Origin: Spirochaetaceae bacterium
Lineage (GTDB): Bacteria > Spirochaetota > Spirochaetia > Treponematales > Rectinemataceae
DNA length: 55,176 nucleotides
Assembly (NCBI GenBank): GCA_025358255.1
Contig: JANYKC010000071.1
Location: forward strand, 1-55,176
Reading direction: 5' to 3'
Shown: piece by piece, positions 1-8,076 of the stretch
How the letters are laid out: each line of letters begins with the position of its first letter
How positions within the stretch are numbered: the first letter of the stretch is position 1
Notes under the pieces: model-generated
What the model was told of the DNA's origin: nothing
Seen by the model: only the letters and a program-made list of their open reading frames with translations
The model's database searches: none
Translations under genes and position numbers: made by a program

Positions 1-1
1 G

Positions 2-2896
2 AACACGGCCATCGGCTCCATCAACGCCCTTGTCGCCGACGCCCTCATGCTGGCCCAGGCGGCCGTGGACGGCAAGCTGGCCACCCGCGCGGACGCGTCG
101 AAGCATCAGGGCGACTACAAGAAGATAGTGGAGGGCGTCAACAAGACCCTCGACATGGTCATCGGGCCCCTCAACGTCGCGGCCAACTACGTGGACCGGA
201 TCTCGAAGGGCGACCTGCCCCCGAAGATCACGGACAGCTACAATGGCGACTTCAACGAGATCAAGAACAACCTGAACACGGCCATCGGCTCCATCAACGC
301 CCTTGTCGCCGACGCCCTCATGCTGGCCCAGGCGGCCGTGGACGGCAAGCTGGCCACCCGCGCGGACGCGTCGAAGCATCAGGGCGACTACCGCAAGATC
401 GTGGACGGGGTCAACAAGACCCTCGACATGGTGATAGGGCCGCTCAACGTGGCCGCTAATTACGTGGATCGGATCTCGAAGGGAGACCTGCCGCCCAAGA
501 TCACGGACAGCTACAATGGCGACTTCAACGAGATCAAGAACAACCTGAACACGGCCATCGGCTCCATCAACGCTCTCGTGGCGGACGCGGGCATGCTGGC
601 GACGGCCGCGGTGGAGGGTAAGCTCGCGACCAGGGCCGACGCCTCAAAGCACCAGGGCGACTACAAGAAGATCGTGGAGGGCGTCAACAAGACCCTCGAC
701 ATGGTCATCGGGCCCCTCAACGTCGCGGCCAACTATGTGGACCGCATCTCCAAGGGCGACCTGCCCCCGAAGATCACGGACTCCTACAACGGGGACTTCA
801 ACGAGATCAAGAACAACCTGAACACGGCGATCGGCTCCATCAACGCCCTCGTGGCGGACGCGGGGATGCTCTCGCAGGCGGCGGTGGACGGCAAGCTGGC
901 CACCCGGGCTGACGCGAGCAAGCACCAGGGTGACTACAAGAAGATCGTGGAGGGCGTGAACAAGACCCTCGACTCGGTCATCGGCCCCCTCAACGTCACC
1001 GCGAAGTACGTCGACGACATCAGCAAGGGCGTCATCCCGCCCATCATCACCGACAGCTACAATGGCGATTTCAACGTCATCAAGAACAACCTCAACATGG
1101 TCGTCAAGATGATGAGCGAACTCCTCAAGGAGACGGACGGGATCATCAAGGCCGCCGCCGACGGGGAGCTCGACAAGCGGGCCAACGCCGAGCTCTTCAT
1201 GGGCGGCTGGAAGCAGCTCGTCTCCGGCGTCAACGACACGATCACGAACATCGTCGGTCCCCTCATGGTCACCGCCGATTATGTGGACAAGGTCTCCAAG
1301 GGCATAATCCCCCCGCCCATCACCGATGTGTACAAGGGCCAGTACAACGTCATCAAGAACAACCTCAACGCGGTCGTCAAGATGATGAGCGACCTCCTCA
1401 CGGAGACGGACAAGCTCGTGAAGGCCGCCATCGCCGGCCAGCTCGAGACCAGGGCGGACGCGGACAAGTTCCTCGGAGGCTGGAACACCCTCGTCGCCGG
1501 CGTCAACCAGACCCTGACGGCCGTCATCGGCCCCCTCAACGTCGCCGCCAACTACGTGGACCGCATCTCCAAGGGCGACCTGCCGCCGAAGATCACCGAC
1601 CCCTACAATGGCGACTTCAACGTGATCAAGACCAACCTCAACGTGGCCATAGACAGCATCAACGCCCTCGTCGAGGATGCCACCATGCTCGTCCAGGCCG
1701 CCGTGGAAGGGCGCCTGGCCACGCGCGCCGACGGGACGAGGCACCAGGGCGACTACCGCAAGATCGTCGGCGGCGTCAACAAGACCCTCGACCTGGTCAT
1801 CACCCCCGTCAACGAGACGGTGGCGGTGCTCAAGCGGCTCGCGGAAGGGGACCTCACCCTCAGGATGACCGGCGACTACAAGGGCGACTTCGACATCCTC
1901 AAGACCGCCCTCAACGATTCCCTAGAGTCATTCAACGACACGCTCAGGCAGGTCAACGTCGCGGTCGACCAGGTCGCGGAAGGATCGCTGCAGGTCTCCC
2001 AGGCCAGCCAATCCCTGTCGCAGGGAGCGACCGAACAGGCCTCGTCGCTCGAGGAGATAACCTCCTCGGTGACCCAGATCGCCGGGCAGACCAAGCTCAA
2101 CACCGAGAACGCAGGCCAGGTCAACACCCTCGCCAACACCGCCAAGACCAACGCCGAGCAGGGCAATGCCCAGATGCAGAACCTCGTCGTGGCGATGGGA
2201 GATATCAACAAGAGCGCCGAGGAGATCAAGAAGATAGTCAAGGCCATCGACGACATCGCCTTCCAGATCAACCTCCTGGCCCTCAACGCCAATGTCGAGG
2301 CGGCCCGCGCCGGGAAGTACGGCAAGGGCTTCGCCGTGGTCGCCGAGGAAGTCAGGAACCTGGCGGTCCGCTCGGCCAACTCCGTCAAGGACACGACAAG
2401 GATGGTGGACGAGGCGATCTCCGCGATCACCCGCGGCAATTCCCTTTGCGACCTCACGGCCAAGCAGCTTGGCGAGATCGTGGGCGGGGCGGGCCAGGTG
2501 GCCACCCTCGCCGAGGACGTGGCCACCGCAAGCAAGGAGCAGACCCTCGGGCTCGAGCAGGTGACCACGGGCCTGAACCAGATCGACCAGGTGACCCAGG
2601 CCAACACGGCGGCCTCCGAGGAGAGCGCCTCGGCCTCCGAGGAGCTATCCTCGCAGTCGCAGCAGGTCAAGAACATGCTCGCCCGCTTCAAGCTCAAGGA
2701 CCAGGAAGGCAAGCTCGACAACAGCGCCGTCCTCCAGATGCTCCGCTCCGAGATGGCCAAGCAGGGTGTCGCCCAACGCGGACCGGCCGCAGGCGCCCAA
2801 CGCTCCCTCCCCGGCCCTGTTCACAAGGGCAAGCCCACGGGCATCACCCCGGCCGACGTGATCTCCCTGGATGGCGACAACTTCGGCAAGTTTTAA
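2..2896 (+). CDS. poly-HAMP methyl-accepting chemotaxis protein, 5'-truncated by the window edge
   Basis: The frame is open at the left edge; 964 residues are visible. Residues 1 to about 640 are a chain of 91-residue units, each made of two HAMP-like halves, one around GDLPPKITDSYNGDF and one around GKLATRADASKHQGDY. Four units (from 47, 320, 593 and 866) are almost identical; the later ones are divergent. A final HAMP around RLAEGDLTLRMTGDYKGDF leads into an MCP signalling domain with the hairpin tip LNANVEAARAGKYGKGFAVV near visible residue 760. No membrane segment or sensor domain is visible, so these lie upstream or are absent. It heads a chemotaxis operon (cheW begins 15 bases downstream) and presumably signals to CheA through that CheW. 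Confidence 0.95.
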   Translation, partial: NTAIGSINALVADALMLAQAAVDGKLATRADASKHQGDYKKIVEGVNKTLDMVIGPLNVAANYVDRISKGDLPPKITDSYNGDFNEIKNNLNTAIGSINALVADALMLAQAAVDGKLATRADASKHQGDYRKIVDGVNKTLDMVIGPLNVAANYVDRISKGDLPPKITDSYNGDFNEIKNNLNTAIGSINALVADAGMLATAAVEGKLATRADASKHQGDYKKIVEGVNKTLDMVIGPLNVAANYVDRISKGDLPPKITDSYNGDFNEIKNNLNTAIGSINALVADAGMLSQAAVDGKLATRADASKHQGDYKKIVEGVNKTLDSVIGPLNVTAKYVDDISKGVIPPIITDSYNGDFNVIKNNLNMVVKMMSELLKETDGIIKAAADGELDKRANAELFMGGWKQLVSGVNDTITNIVGPLMVTADYVDKVSKGIIPPPITDVYKGQYNVIKNNLNAVVKMMSDLLTETDKLVKAAIAGQLETRADADKFLGGWNTLVAGVNQTLTAVIGPLNVAANYVDRISKGDLPPKITDPYNGDFNVIKTNLNVAIDSINALVEDATMLVQAAVEGRLATRADGTRHQGDYRKIVGGVNKTLDLVITPVNETVAVLKRLAEGDLTLRMTGDYKGDFDILKTALNDSLESFNDTLRQVNVAVDQVAEGSLQVSQASQSLSQGATEQASSLEEITSSVTQIAGQTKLNTENAGQVNTLANTAKTNAEQGNAQMQNLVVAMGDINKSAEEIKKIVKAIDDIAFQINLLALNANVEAARAGKYGKGFAVVAEEVRNLAVRSANSVKDTTRMVDEAISAITRGNSLCDLTAKQLGEIVGGAGQVATLAEDVATASKEQTLGLEQVTTGLNQIDQVTQANTAASEESASASEELSSQSQQVKNMLARFKLKDQEGKLDNSAVLQMLRSEMAKQGVAQRGPAAGAQRSLPGPVHKGKPTGITPADVISLDGDNFGKF
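47..1140 (+). repeat. four tandem 273-bp repeats inside the poly-HAMP receptor gene
   Basis: Copies start at 47, 320, 593 and 866, exactly 273 bases (91 codons) apart, and encode nearly identical double-HAMP units. Further diverged units continue to about 1800. Differences between copies are mostly synonymous or conservative (for example YKKIVEG versus YRKIVDG), which fits recent duplication or gene conversion. An assembler could easily collapse or expand this array. Confidence 0.9.
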
Positions 2897-2911
2897 GGAG
2901 GGCAGCACGCC

Positions 2912-3442
2912 ATGGCCGAGGCAACGACTAAACGCGCCGTCCAGGACGAGGACCTTGCCCTGGACGAGGAAAACGAGGATACCCAGGCGAACAAGTATCT
3001 CTTTTTCAGGATCGGCAAGGAGTCCTACGGGATAGGCATCCGGCATATCATCGAGATCATCGAATTGCAGACCATCTCCGCCGTCCCCGACATGCCGGCA
3101 TACGTCAAGGGCGTGATCAACCTCCGGGGGAAGGTCATACCCATCGTGAACCTGCGGCTACGCTTCGGCCTCGAGGAGAGGGACTATGATGACCGCACCT
3201 GCATCGTCGTGGCCGAGATCGACCGGGTCCTCATCGGCCTCATCGTGGACACCGTGGAGGAGGTGATGGAGATACCCGAGACCGGCATCGAGCCCCCTCC
3301 GAAGTTCAAGACGAGCTCGGGCAAGGACCGCTACATCTCAGGCATGGGCAAGGTCGGGGACCAGGTCAAGATACTCATCGATGTGGAGAAGATAGTCAGG
3401 GACGAGGACATCGGCAGCATGGCCGGGGCGGCAGGTGCCTGA
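2912..3442 (+). CDS. cheW: CheW chemotaxis coupling protein
   Basis: 176 residues. After a short acidic N-terminus, residues about 25-165 form a CheW domain: YLFFRIGKESYGIGI, then the signature VPDMPAYVKGVINLRGKVIP and a second half with DRVLIGLIVDTVEEV. CheW scaffolds the CheA kinase to receptors at the inner membrane. The start follows an AGGAGG ribosome-binding site at 2896-2901. It lies 15 bases after the poly-HAMP receptor and directly abuts cheR, so this is one operon. The partner kinase gene cheA is not in the window. Confidence 0.96.
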   Translation: MAEATTKRAVQDEDLALDEENEDTQANKYLFFRIGKESYGIGIRHIIEIIELQTISAVPDMPAYVKGVINLRGKVIPIVNLRLRFGLEERDYDDRTCIVVAEIDRVLIGLIVDTVEEVMEIPETGIEPPPKFKTSSGKDRYISGMGKVGDQVKILIDVEKIVRDEDIGSMAGAAGA

Positions 3443-4300
3443 TTGGAAAAAGCCAAGCCGGCTGAGGAGGTCCTCCCCCTCAGCGACACAGACTACAACT
3501 TTGTCGCATCGCTCCTCTACGACAGGTTCGGCATCCAGATAGGGAGCCAGAAACGGGTCCTCGTGGCGGGGAGGCTCACCAAGCGCGTAAGGCAATTGGG
3601 CCTGGCCTCCTTCGCCGAATATTTCACATACCTCAGGGCTGACAATAGCGGGAACGAGCTCTCGGAGTTCATCAACCGCCTCACCACCAACCACTCCTTC
3701 TTCTGCCGGGAAAAGGACCATTACGATTTCCTCCGTTCCACCGTCCTCCCCGATCTGAAGGGGAGGATGGACCGCGATCCCCGCTACGAGCTGCGCATGT
3801 GGAGCGCGGGATGCGCGGCGGGGGAGGAGGTCTATACCCTGGCCATGGTCTTGAGGGACTTCTTCGGCCCTTCGACGGATGGCTCGGACCTCGGACTCCT
3901 CGCCACCGACATCTCCCTCCAGGCCCTCAAGGCGGCGAAGGAGGGGATCTACGCCGCGGCCAAGCTCTCCGAGCTGTCCACGGCCATGAGGTCCTCCTAC
4001 TTCCGGCCCGCGGGGGCAGGGCTTTTCGAAGTCGCCCCCGAGGTGAAGCGGATGGTGCTTTTCAAGCGCCTCAACCTGATGGCGGAGAAGTACCCTTTCA
4101 AGAATCCCTTCGATGTTATATTCTGCAGGAACGTGATGATCTATTTTGACCAGGCCTCCCGCTCCAGCCTCATCCACTCCTTCTACGAGCATGTGAAGCC
4201 CGGCGGCTATTTTTTCATCGGGCACTCGGAGACCATCCCCCGCGCGGACTGCCCTTTCGAGTATGTCCAGCCGGCGATCTACAGGAAAAGGGGCCCCTAG
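3443..4300 (+). CDS. cheR: CheR chemoreceptor glutamate methyltransferase
   Basis: 285 residues. It methylates receptor glutamates with S-adenosylmethionine during adaptation. The N-terminal helical CheR_N part is followed by a Rossmann SAM-binding domain with SAGCAAGEE near residue 121, LATDISLQALKAAKEGIY, the FCRNVMIYFD motif and GGYFFIGHSET near the C-terminus. I chose the TTG start that directly follows the cheW stop (TGATTG), because it gives the usual family length and no better start exists. The stop abuts the next ATG. It opposes CheB and CheD, encoded downstream in the same operon. Confidence 0.95.
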   Translation: MEKAKPAEEVLPLSDTDYNFVASLLYDRFGIQIGSQKRVLVAGRLTKRVRQLGLASFAEYFTYLRADNSGNELSEFINRLTTNHSFFCREKDHYDFLRSTVLPDLKGRMDRDPRYELRMWSAGCAAGEEVYTLAMVLRDFFGPSTDGSDLGLLATDISLQALKAAKEGIYAAAKLSELSTAMRSSYFRPAGAGLFEVAPEVKRMVLFKRLNLMAEKYPFKNPFDVIFCRNVMIYFDQASRSSLIHSFYEHVKPGGYFFIGHSETIPRADCPFEYVQPAIYRKRGP

Positions 4301-5128
4301 ATGGCGGCCAGCCTCCGGAGCCTCGGCCTCCGTGTGGTCGCCGTCGCGAACCAGAAAGGTGGCGTCGGCAAGACCACCACCGTCATCGAGATCGCCTCGG
4401 GCCTGGCCGCCGCGGGGGAGCGGGTGCTGGTCGTGGACGGCGATCCCCAGGGCAACCTCTCCATGTTTTTCGGCTCAGGCGAAAGCCGCGGCACCGGCAA
4501 GCGCGCAGGCAAGGGCAGCTGCCGGGATATCGGTGACCTCATCGGCGACCTTGCCGCGGGCGACCTTGCCGCCGGCGACCTTGCCGCCGGCGACTATCTC
4601 ATCCACAATGTCCGCAAGGGCCTCGACCTCGTTCCCGCCAGGCACCGGCTCCTGCGCCGGGAAAGGAGCGAAGCGGATATCCTGAAAGCGGCTCCCGCCT
4701 TCGCGTCCTTCATCGCGGGCCTAAAGCCGAGCTATGACTGGATCCTCCTCGATTGCTCGCCCTCCAACGGCGCACTGGAGCGCCTCCTCGTGGGCGCGAG
4801 CGAGGCGGTGGTCGTGCCCCTGGAGTTCCAGCTTTTTTCCGTGTCCGGCCTCCAGGCCATACTCGATGACGTGGCGGCCTGCGCCTCCGAGACGGGGAGG
4901 GATATACGGGTCCATGCGCTGGTGTTCACGAAGGCGGAAAACCGCGTGGCTCGCGTCGAATCCTACCGCGAGTTCTTTTCCGCCTTCCGCATCCCCATTT
5001 TCGAGGTCTGCAAGTCAGAATACATACCGCGCTCGCTCGAACGCTCGAAGACCATATGGGAGAGCGGCCCTTCGAGTTTCGCCGCCCGGGATTATGCCCG
5101 GGTGATCGAAAAGGCATTCCTGGAGTAG
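4301..5128 (+). CDS. ParA-like ATPase in the chemotaxis operon
   Basis: 275 residues. The deviant Walker A motif KGGVGKTT lies at residues 19-26, followed by [15 protein letters not shown] and the Walker B-like [11 protein letters not shown], so it is a MinD/ParA-type ATPase. Its place between cheR and cheB, with its ATG directly after the cheR stop, argues for positioning or segregating chemoreceptor arrays (as known for ParC/PpfA-type proteins) rather than for chromosome partition; no parB is nearby. An insertion of three 15-bp repeats (GDLAA) lies between the first motifs and the core at residues about 82-96, probably a surface loop. Confidence 0.88.
   Translation: MAASLRSLGLRVVAVANQKGGVGKTTTVIEIASGLAAAGERVLVVDGDPQGNLSMFFGSGESRGTGKRAGKGSCRDIGDLIGDLAAGDLAAGDLAAGDYLIHNVRKGLDLVPARHRLLRRERSEADILKAAPAFASFIAGLKPSYDWILLDCSPSNGALERLLVGASEAVVVPLEFQLFSVSGLQAILDDVAACASETGRDIRVHALVFTKAENRVARVESYREFFSAFRIPIFEVCKSEYIPRSLERSKTIWESGPSSFAARDYARVIEKAFLE
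4544..4588 (+). repeat. 3 x 15-bp in-frame GC-rich tandem repeat in the parA-like gene
   Basis: Three copies of a 15-base unit (GGCGACCTTGCCGCC, first copy one base different) encode repeated GDLAA. The insertion is in frame and absent from typical ParA proteins as I know them. The GCCGC core resembles the repeats at 9722, 44527 and 55085. Confidence 0.85.
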
Positions 5129-5130
5129 GC

Positions 5131-5676
5131 ATGGCAAAAAAAAAGGCTACCGGGGGAAGGGACGCCCTTGCGGCTTCCCTCCTCGCATCCCTGCCGGATT
5201 CCGGCGGCGGCTACGAGGTCTCCTCCATGTTCTCCGCTCCGGAACGGAGACGGATCCTCGGGACCTGGAAGGTCACCGAGCACAGGGTCGATGGGAAGCC
5301 CTTCGTGGAATCCTTCGCCGCCTCTGCGCTGCGCGGGGTCGTCCTCGCGGATCCCGTCTACCGCGCGGTCTACGATTTCCGCGAATCGCTGTGCGTGAAG
5401 GTCGTCGAGGTAAACGGCGTGGTCGACCTGGCGGAGGGCCGCACCGAGTATGCCTACCGCATGAGCATGGCCATTTCCTGGGAGCTCGGGCGGGGCTTCC
5501 TCAACGTCCGCCCCGAGCTTGGCTACCAGACCACGACCCTTGGGGGCAAGCCGGCCGCGGTGAAGGAATTCGGCTCCACCGGCGATGGCATCAAGATCAG
5601 CTATCGCTTCGAGGGCGGGGACCTCATCCTCGAGGAAGGACAGGATTCCAAGCGGCTTGCGAGGGTGAAGGCATGA
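5131..5676 (+). CDS. lipocalin-like protein of unknown function in the chemotaxis operon
   Basis: 181 residues from the ATG two bases after the ParA-like stop; an earlier in-frame ATG at 5056 would overlap that gene by 73 bases and is less likely. I do not recognise a named family. After a lysine-rich start, a run of predicted beta strands begins ILGTWKVTEHRVDGKPF and ends GDLILEEGQDSKRLARVKA, resembling lipocalin-like single-domain proteins whose hallmark is GTW near the first strand. There is no signal peptide, so it is probably cytoplasmic. Its stop overlaps the cheB start (ATGA), implying translational coupling. The second to fifth codons contain a run of nine A (5136-5144), a possible slippage site. 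Confidence 0.75.
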   Translation: MAKKKATGGRDALAASLLASLPDSGGGYEVSSMFSAPERRRILGTWKVTEHRVDGKPFVESFAASALRGVVLADPVYRAVYDFRESLCVKVVEVNGVVDLAEGRTEYAYRMSMAISWELGRGFLNVRPELGYQTTTLGGKPAAVKEFGSTGDGIKISYRFEGGDLILEEGQDSKRLARVKA

Positions 5677-6740
5677 GCGTGACGAGGAAGATCCGTGTCC
5701 TCATCGTCGACGATTCGGCGATTGCGCGCGACCTCCTGGAACGGGGCCTTTCCCGGGACCCGGCCATCGAGGTGGTCGGCAAGGCGGAGGATGCCTATGT
5801 GGCCAGGGACAAGCTGGTCTTCCTCAAGCCCGATGTGGTCACCCTCGACGTGGAGATGCCGAAGATGGACGGCATCGAGTTCCTCAAGCGCCTCCTGCCG
5901 CAGTATCCCCTGCCCGTCGTGATCGTCTCGGCGGTGACCGTGGAAGGCTCGCGGCGCGCCCTGGAGGCCCTGGACGCGGGTGCCGTGGCGGTCGTGGCCA
6001 AGCCCAGGGGCGATGACCGCCAGGGCCTCGTCACCATGCTCGCGGAGCTCGCCCAGGAGATCAAGGACGCCGCGCGCGCCGACGTGTCCAAGATGCGCAG
6101 GACCATCGCCATCGCCAAGGCCACGCGCCGCGCCCCTGTCATCCGTGACGAGGGCAGGATCCTGGCCATCGGCGCCTCGACCGGAGGCACGACGGCGCTC
6201 AACGCCATCATCCCCGCCTTCCCGCCGACCATGCCGGGCACGGTCGTGGTCCAGCACATGCCGCCGGTGTTCACGCGGATGTTCGCCGAGGCCCTCAACA
6301 AGGTCTCCCAGGTGGAAGTGAAGGAGGCCCAGGATGGCGACGAGGTGAAGCTGGGCCGAGTGCTCATCGCGCCGGGGGACCTCCATGTCCATCTTGTGAA
6401 GCACGGCATCGGCTGGCGGGTCTCATGCCTTCCCGGTCCCAAGGTCTCCGGCCACCGCCCCTCGGTGGACGTGCTTTTTTCCTCGGTGGCGGAGCGCGCG
6501 GGCAACAAGGCCCTGGGCCTCCTCCTCACCGGCATGGGCCGGGACGGCGCCGCAGGCCTCCTGGAGATGCGCCACGCGGGCGCCACATGCCTTGCCCAGG
6601 ATGAGGCGTCCTCCGTGGTGTTCGGCATGCCCAAGGAAGCCTGGGACATCGGCGCCGCCGAGAGGCTCGTGGGCCTGGACCAGGTCGTGGACGAACTCCT
6701 ATCCTGCCTTTCGGAAACCAATCTCCAGAGGAAGGCCTAG
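5673..6740 (+). CDS. cheB: CheB receptor methylesterase/deamidase response regulator
   Basis: 355 residues from the ATG overlapping the previous stop. Residues 5-125 are a receiver domain with the phosphoacceptor Asp59 in VVTLDVEMPKMDG; residues about 160-350 are the CheB esterase with the triad Ser169 (IGASTGG), His195 (QHMPP) and Asp291 (LLTGMGRDGAAGL). Phosphorylation by CheA releases the esterase, which removes methyl groups added by CheR. The linker is Ala/Arg-rich. cheD follows after one base. Confidence 0.97.
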   Translation: MSVTRKIRVLIVDDSAIARDLLERGLSRDPAIEVVGKAEDAYVARDKLVFLKPDVVTLDVEMPKMDGIEFLKRLLPQYPLPVVIVSAVTVEGSRRALEALDAGAVAVVAKPRGDDRQGLVTMLAELAQEIKDAARADVSKMRRTIAIAKATRRAPVIRDEGRILAIGASTGGTTALNAIIPAFPPTMPGTVVVQHMPPVFTRMFAEALNKVSQVEVKEAQDGDEVKLGRVLIAPGDLHVHLVKHGIGWRVSCLPGPKVSGHRPSVDVLFSSVAERAGNKALGLLLTGMGRDGAAGLLEMRHAGATCLAQDEASSVVFGMPKEAWDIGAAERLVGLDQVVDELLSCLSETNLQRKA

Positions 6741-6741
6741 C

Positions 6742-7221
6742 ATGGGTGTCATCAATATCGGCATCGGCGAATGGGCGGTCTCCAACGACCCCGCCGAGAC
6801 GCTCAAGACCTATGCCTTGGGCTCCTGCGTCGCCGTCATGATATACGACACGAAGCTCTCGATCGCCGGCATGATCCACATCGCCCTGCCGGATTCCACC
6901 GTGGACGAGGGAAGGGCGCGGCAGCTGCCGGGCTATTTCGCCGATACCGGCATTCCCGTCATGATCGAGGAAATGAAGAAACGCGGAGCCGTGAGGGGCA
7001 ATGTCTGGGTGAAGCTGGCCGGCGGCGCTTCCTTGATGGACCCCAACGGCTTTTTCGACATCGGCAAGAGGAACATCCTGGCGGCCAAGCGCATATTGTG
7101 GGGGAGCTCCCTCGGCCCGGTCGCCGAGGATACGGGGGGTTCCATGAGCAGGACGGTTTCCCTGGTGGTAGCGGGCGGGGAGACGAGCCTCTCCTCCGGC
7201 CAGAAGCAATGGACAATCTAG
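6742..7221 (+). CDS. cheD: CheD chemoreceptor glutamine deamidase
   Basis: 159 residues. The catalytic Cys29 lies in YALGSCVAVMIYD and His46 in AGMIHIALP, followed by VKLAGGASL; these match the Cys-His-Thr triad region of CheD. The enzyme deamidates receptor glutamines to make methylatable glutamates, and in Bacillus-type systems it is modulated by CheC, which fits the CheX- and CheC-like genes nearby. The start is the ATG one base after cheB; ten bases separate its stop from cheY. Confidence 0.95.
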   Translation: MGVINIGIGEWAVSNDPAETLKTYALGSCVAVMIYDTKLSIAGMIHIALPDSTVDEGRARQLPGYFADTGIPVMIEEMKKRGAVRGNVWVKLAGGASLMDPNGFFDIGKRNILAAKRILWGSSLGPVAEDTGGSMSRTVSLVVAGGETSLSSGQKQWTI

Positions 7222-7231
7222 GAGTGCAGGC

Positions 7232-7612
7232 ATGAAGATCTACGGGCGTGTGCTGATTGTCGACGATTCGTCGACCTCTCGGATGATCATCCAGCGTTGC
7301 ATGCAGATGGCAGGCATCGCCGTCTCGGAATATTTCTTCGCCGAGAACGGGCTCGACGCCTTCGCGGTTATAAAAGCGAACAAGGACATCGAGCTCGTCG
7401 TCACGGACATCAACATGCCCAAGATGGATGGCCGGACCTTCGCCACCCTGATGCGCGGCGACATCGCGATGTCTGCCATCTCCATCGTCATCGTGTCGAG
7501 CATCGCGGACAGCGCCCTCGAGGCCGAGTTGCGCGCCCTCGGCGTCCTGACCGTGGTGAAGAAGCCGGTTTCGCCGGCCAAGATGCTGCAGGCCCTGGGA
7601 GGGGAATCATGA
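7232..7612 (+). CDS. cheY: CheY single-domain response regulator
   Basis: 126 residues, a single receiver domain: acidic pair in VLIVDDSSTSR, phosphoacceptor Asp59 in ELVVTDINMPKMDG, and the conserved lysine in VVKKPVSP. It would carry the CheA signal to the flagellar switch. An alternative is an adaptation or phosphate-sink receiver, because DSSTSR-type receivers often pair with CheC/CheX. Its stop overlaps the next ATG (ATGA). Confidence 0.94.
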   Translation: MKIYGRVLIVDDSSTSRMIIQRCMQMAGIAVSEYFFAENGLDAFAVIKANKDIELVVTDINMPKMDGRTFATLMRGDIAMSAISIVIVSSIADSALEAELRALGVLTVVKKPVSPAKMLQALGGES

Positions 7613-8076
7613 GCGAGACCATCGATCCCGTGCGGGCCGCGCGGCTCCTCATGGAGACCCTGTCCTCCACCCTTGCCGACATCGCCTTCATCGACATCGA
7701 GCCCGCGAGGGGGGAAGGCGTCGGAAGGGAGATAGTCGCCCCGGTCCGGGCCGCCATCGATGTCCTCAAGCCCGTTTCCTGCCGGATCGAGATCGAGTGC
7801 CCGGTTTCGCTCAAGGAGAGGATCGAAGCGACGATTTTCCAGGGCGGGCAGGGTGCCGGCGCAGGGGAGGAGGATTCCCTGCTCGAGATCCTCAATGTGG
7901 CGGCCGGGGTTTTCCTTACGGCCTACTACGGCCCGGGCACGGACATCAAGCTCGAGCTGCCGCAGTACCTGTATTTCTCCGATGGCGCGGAGGGTGAGAT
8001 CCTGGCCAAGGTGTCGGGAGACGCCGAAGGCGAGCCGTTGCGCGCGGTGCTGCGCTCCATCCGTTACCGCTACTGA
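7609..8076 (+). CDS. cheX: CheX/CheC-family CheY-P phosphatase-like protein
   Basis: 155 residues from the ATG overlapping the cheY stop. The core LLEILNVAAGVFLTAYYG contains the E-x-x-N phosphatase motif (Glu93, Asn96), followed by LELPQYLYF; this matches the CheC/CheX/FliY fold, with one active site as in CheX. Its predicted job is to dephosphorylate the CheY encoded just upstream. Its last seven bases overlap, tail to tail, the end of the kinase gene on the other strand. Confidence 0.82.
   Translation: MSETIDPVRAARLLMETLSSTLADIAFIDIEPARGEGVGREIVAPVRAAIDVLKPVSCRIEIECPVSLKERIEATIFQGGQGAGAGEEDSLLEILNVAAGVFLTAYYGPGTDIKLELPQYLYFSDGAEGEILAKVSGDAEGEPLRAVLRSIRYRY

Noticed and set aside
644..1744. 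366-codon minus-strand open frame across the poly-HAMP gene
   Set aside because: It mirrors the repeat structure of the plus-strand gene, has no ribosome-binding site or domain, and arises from high-GC codon bias.
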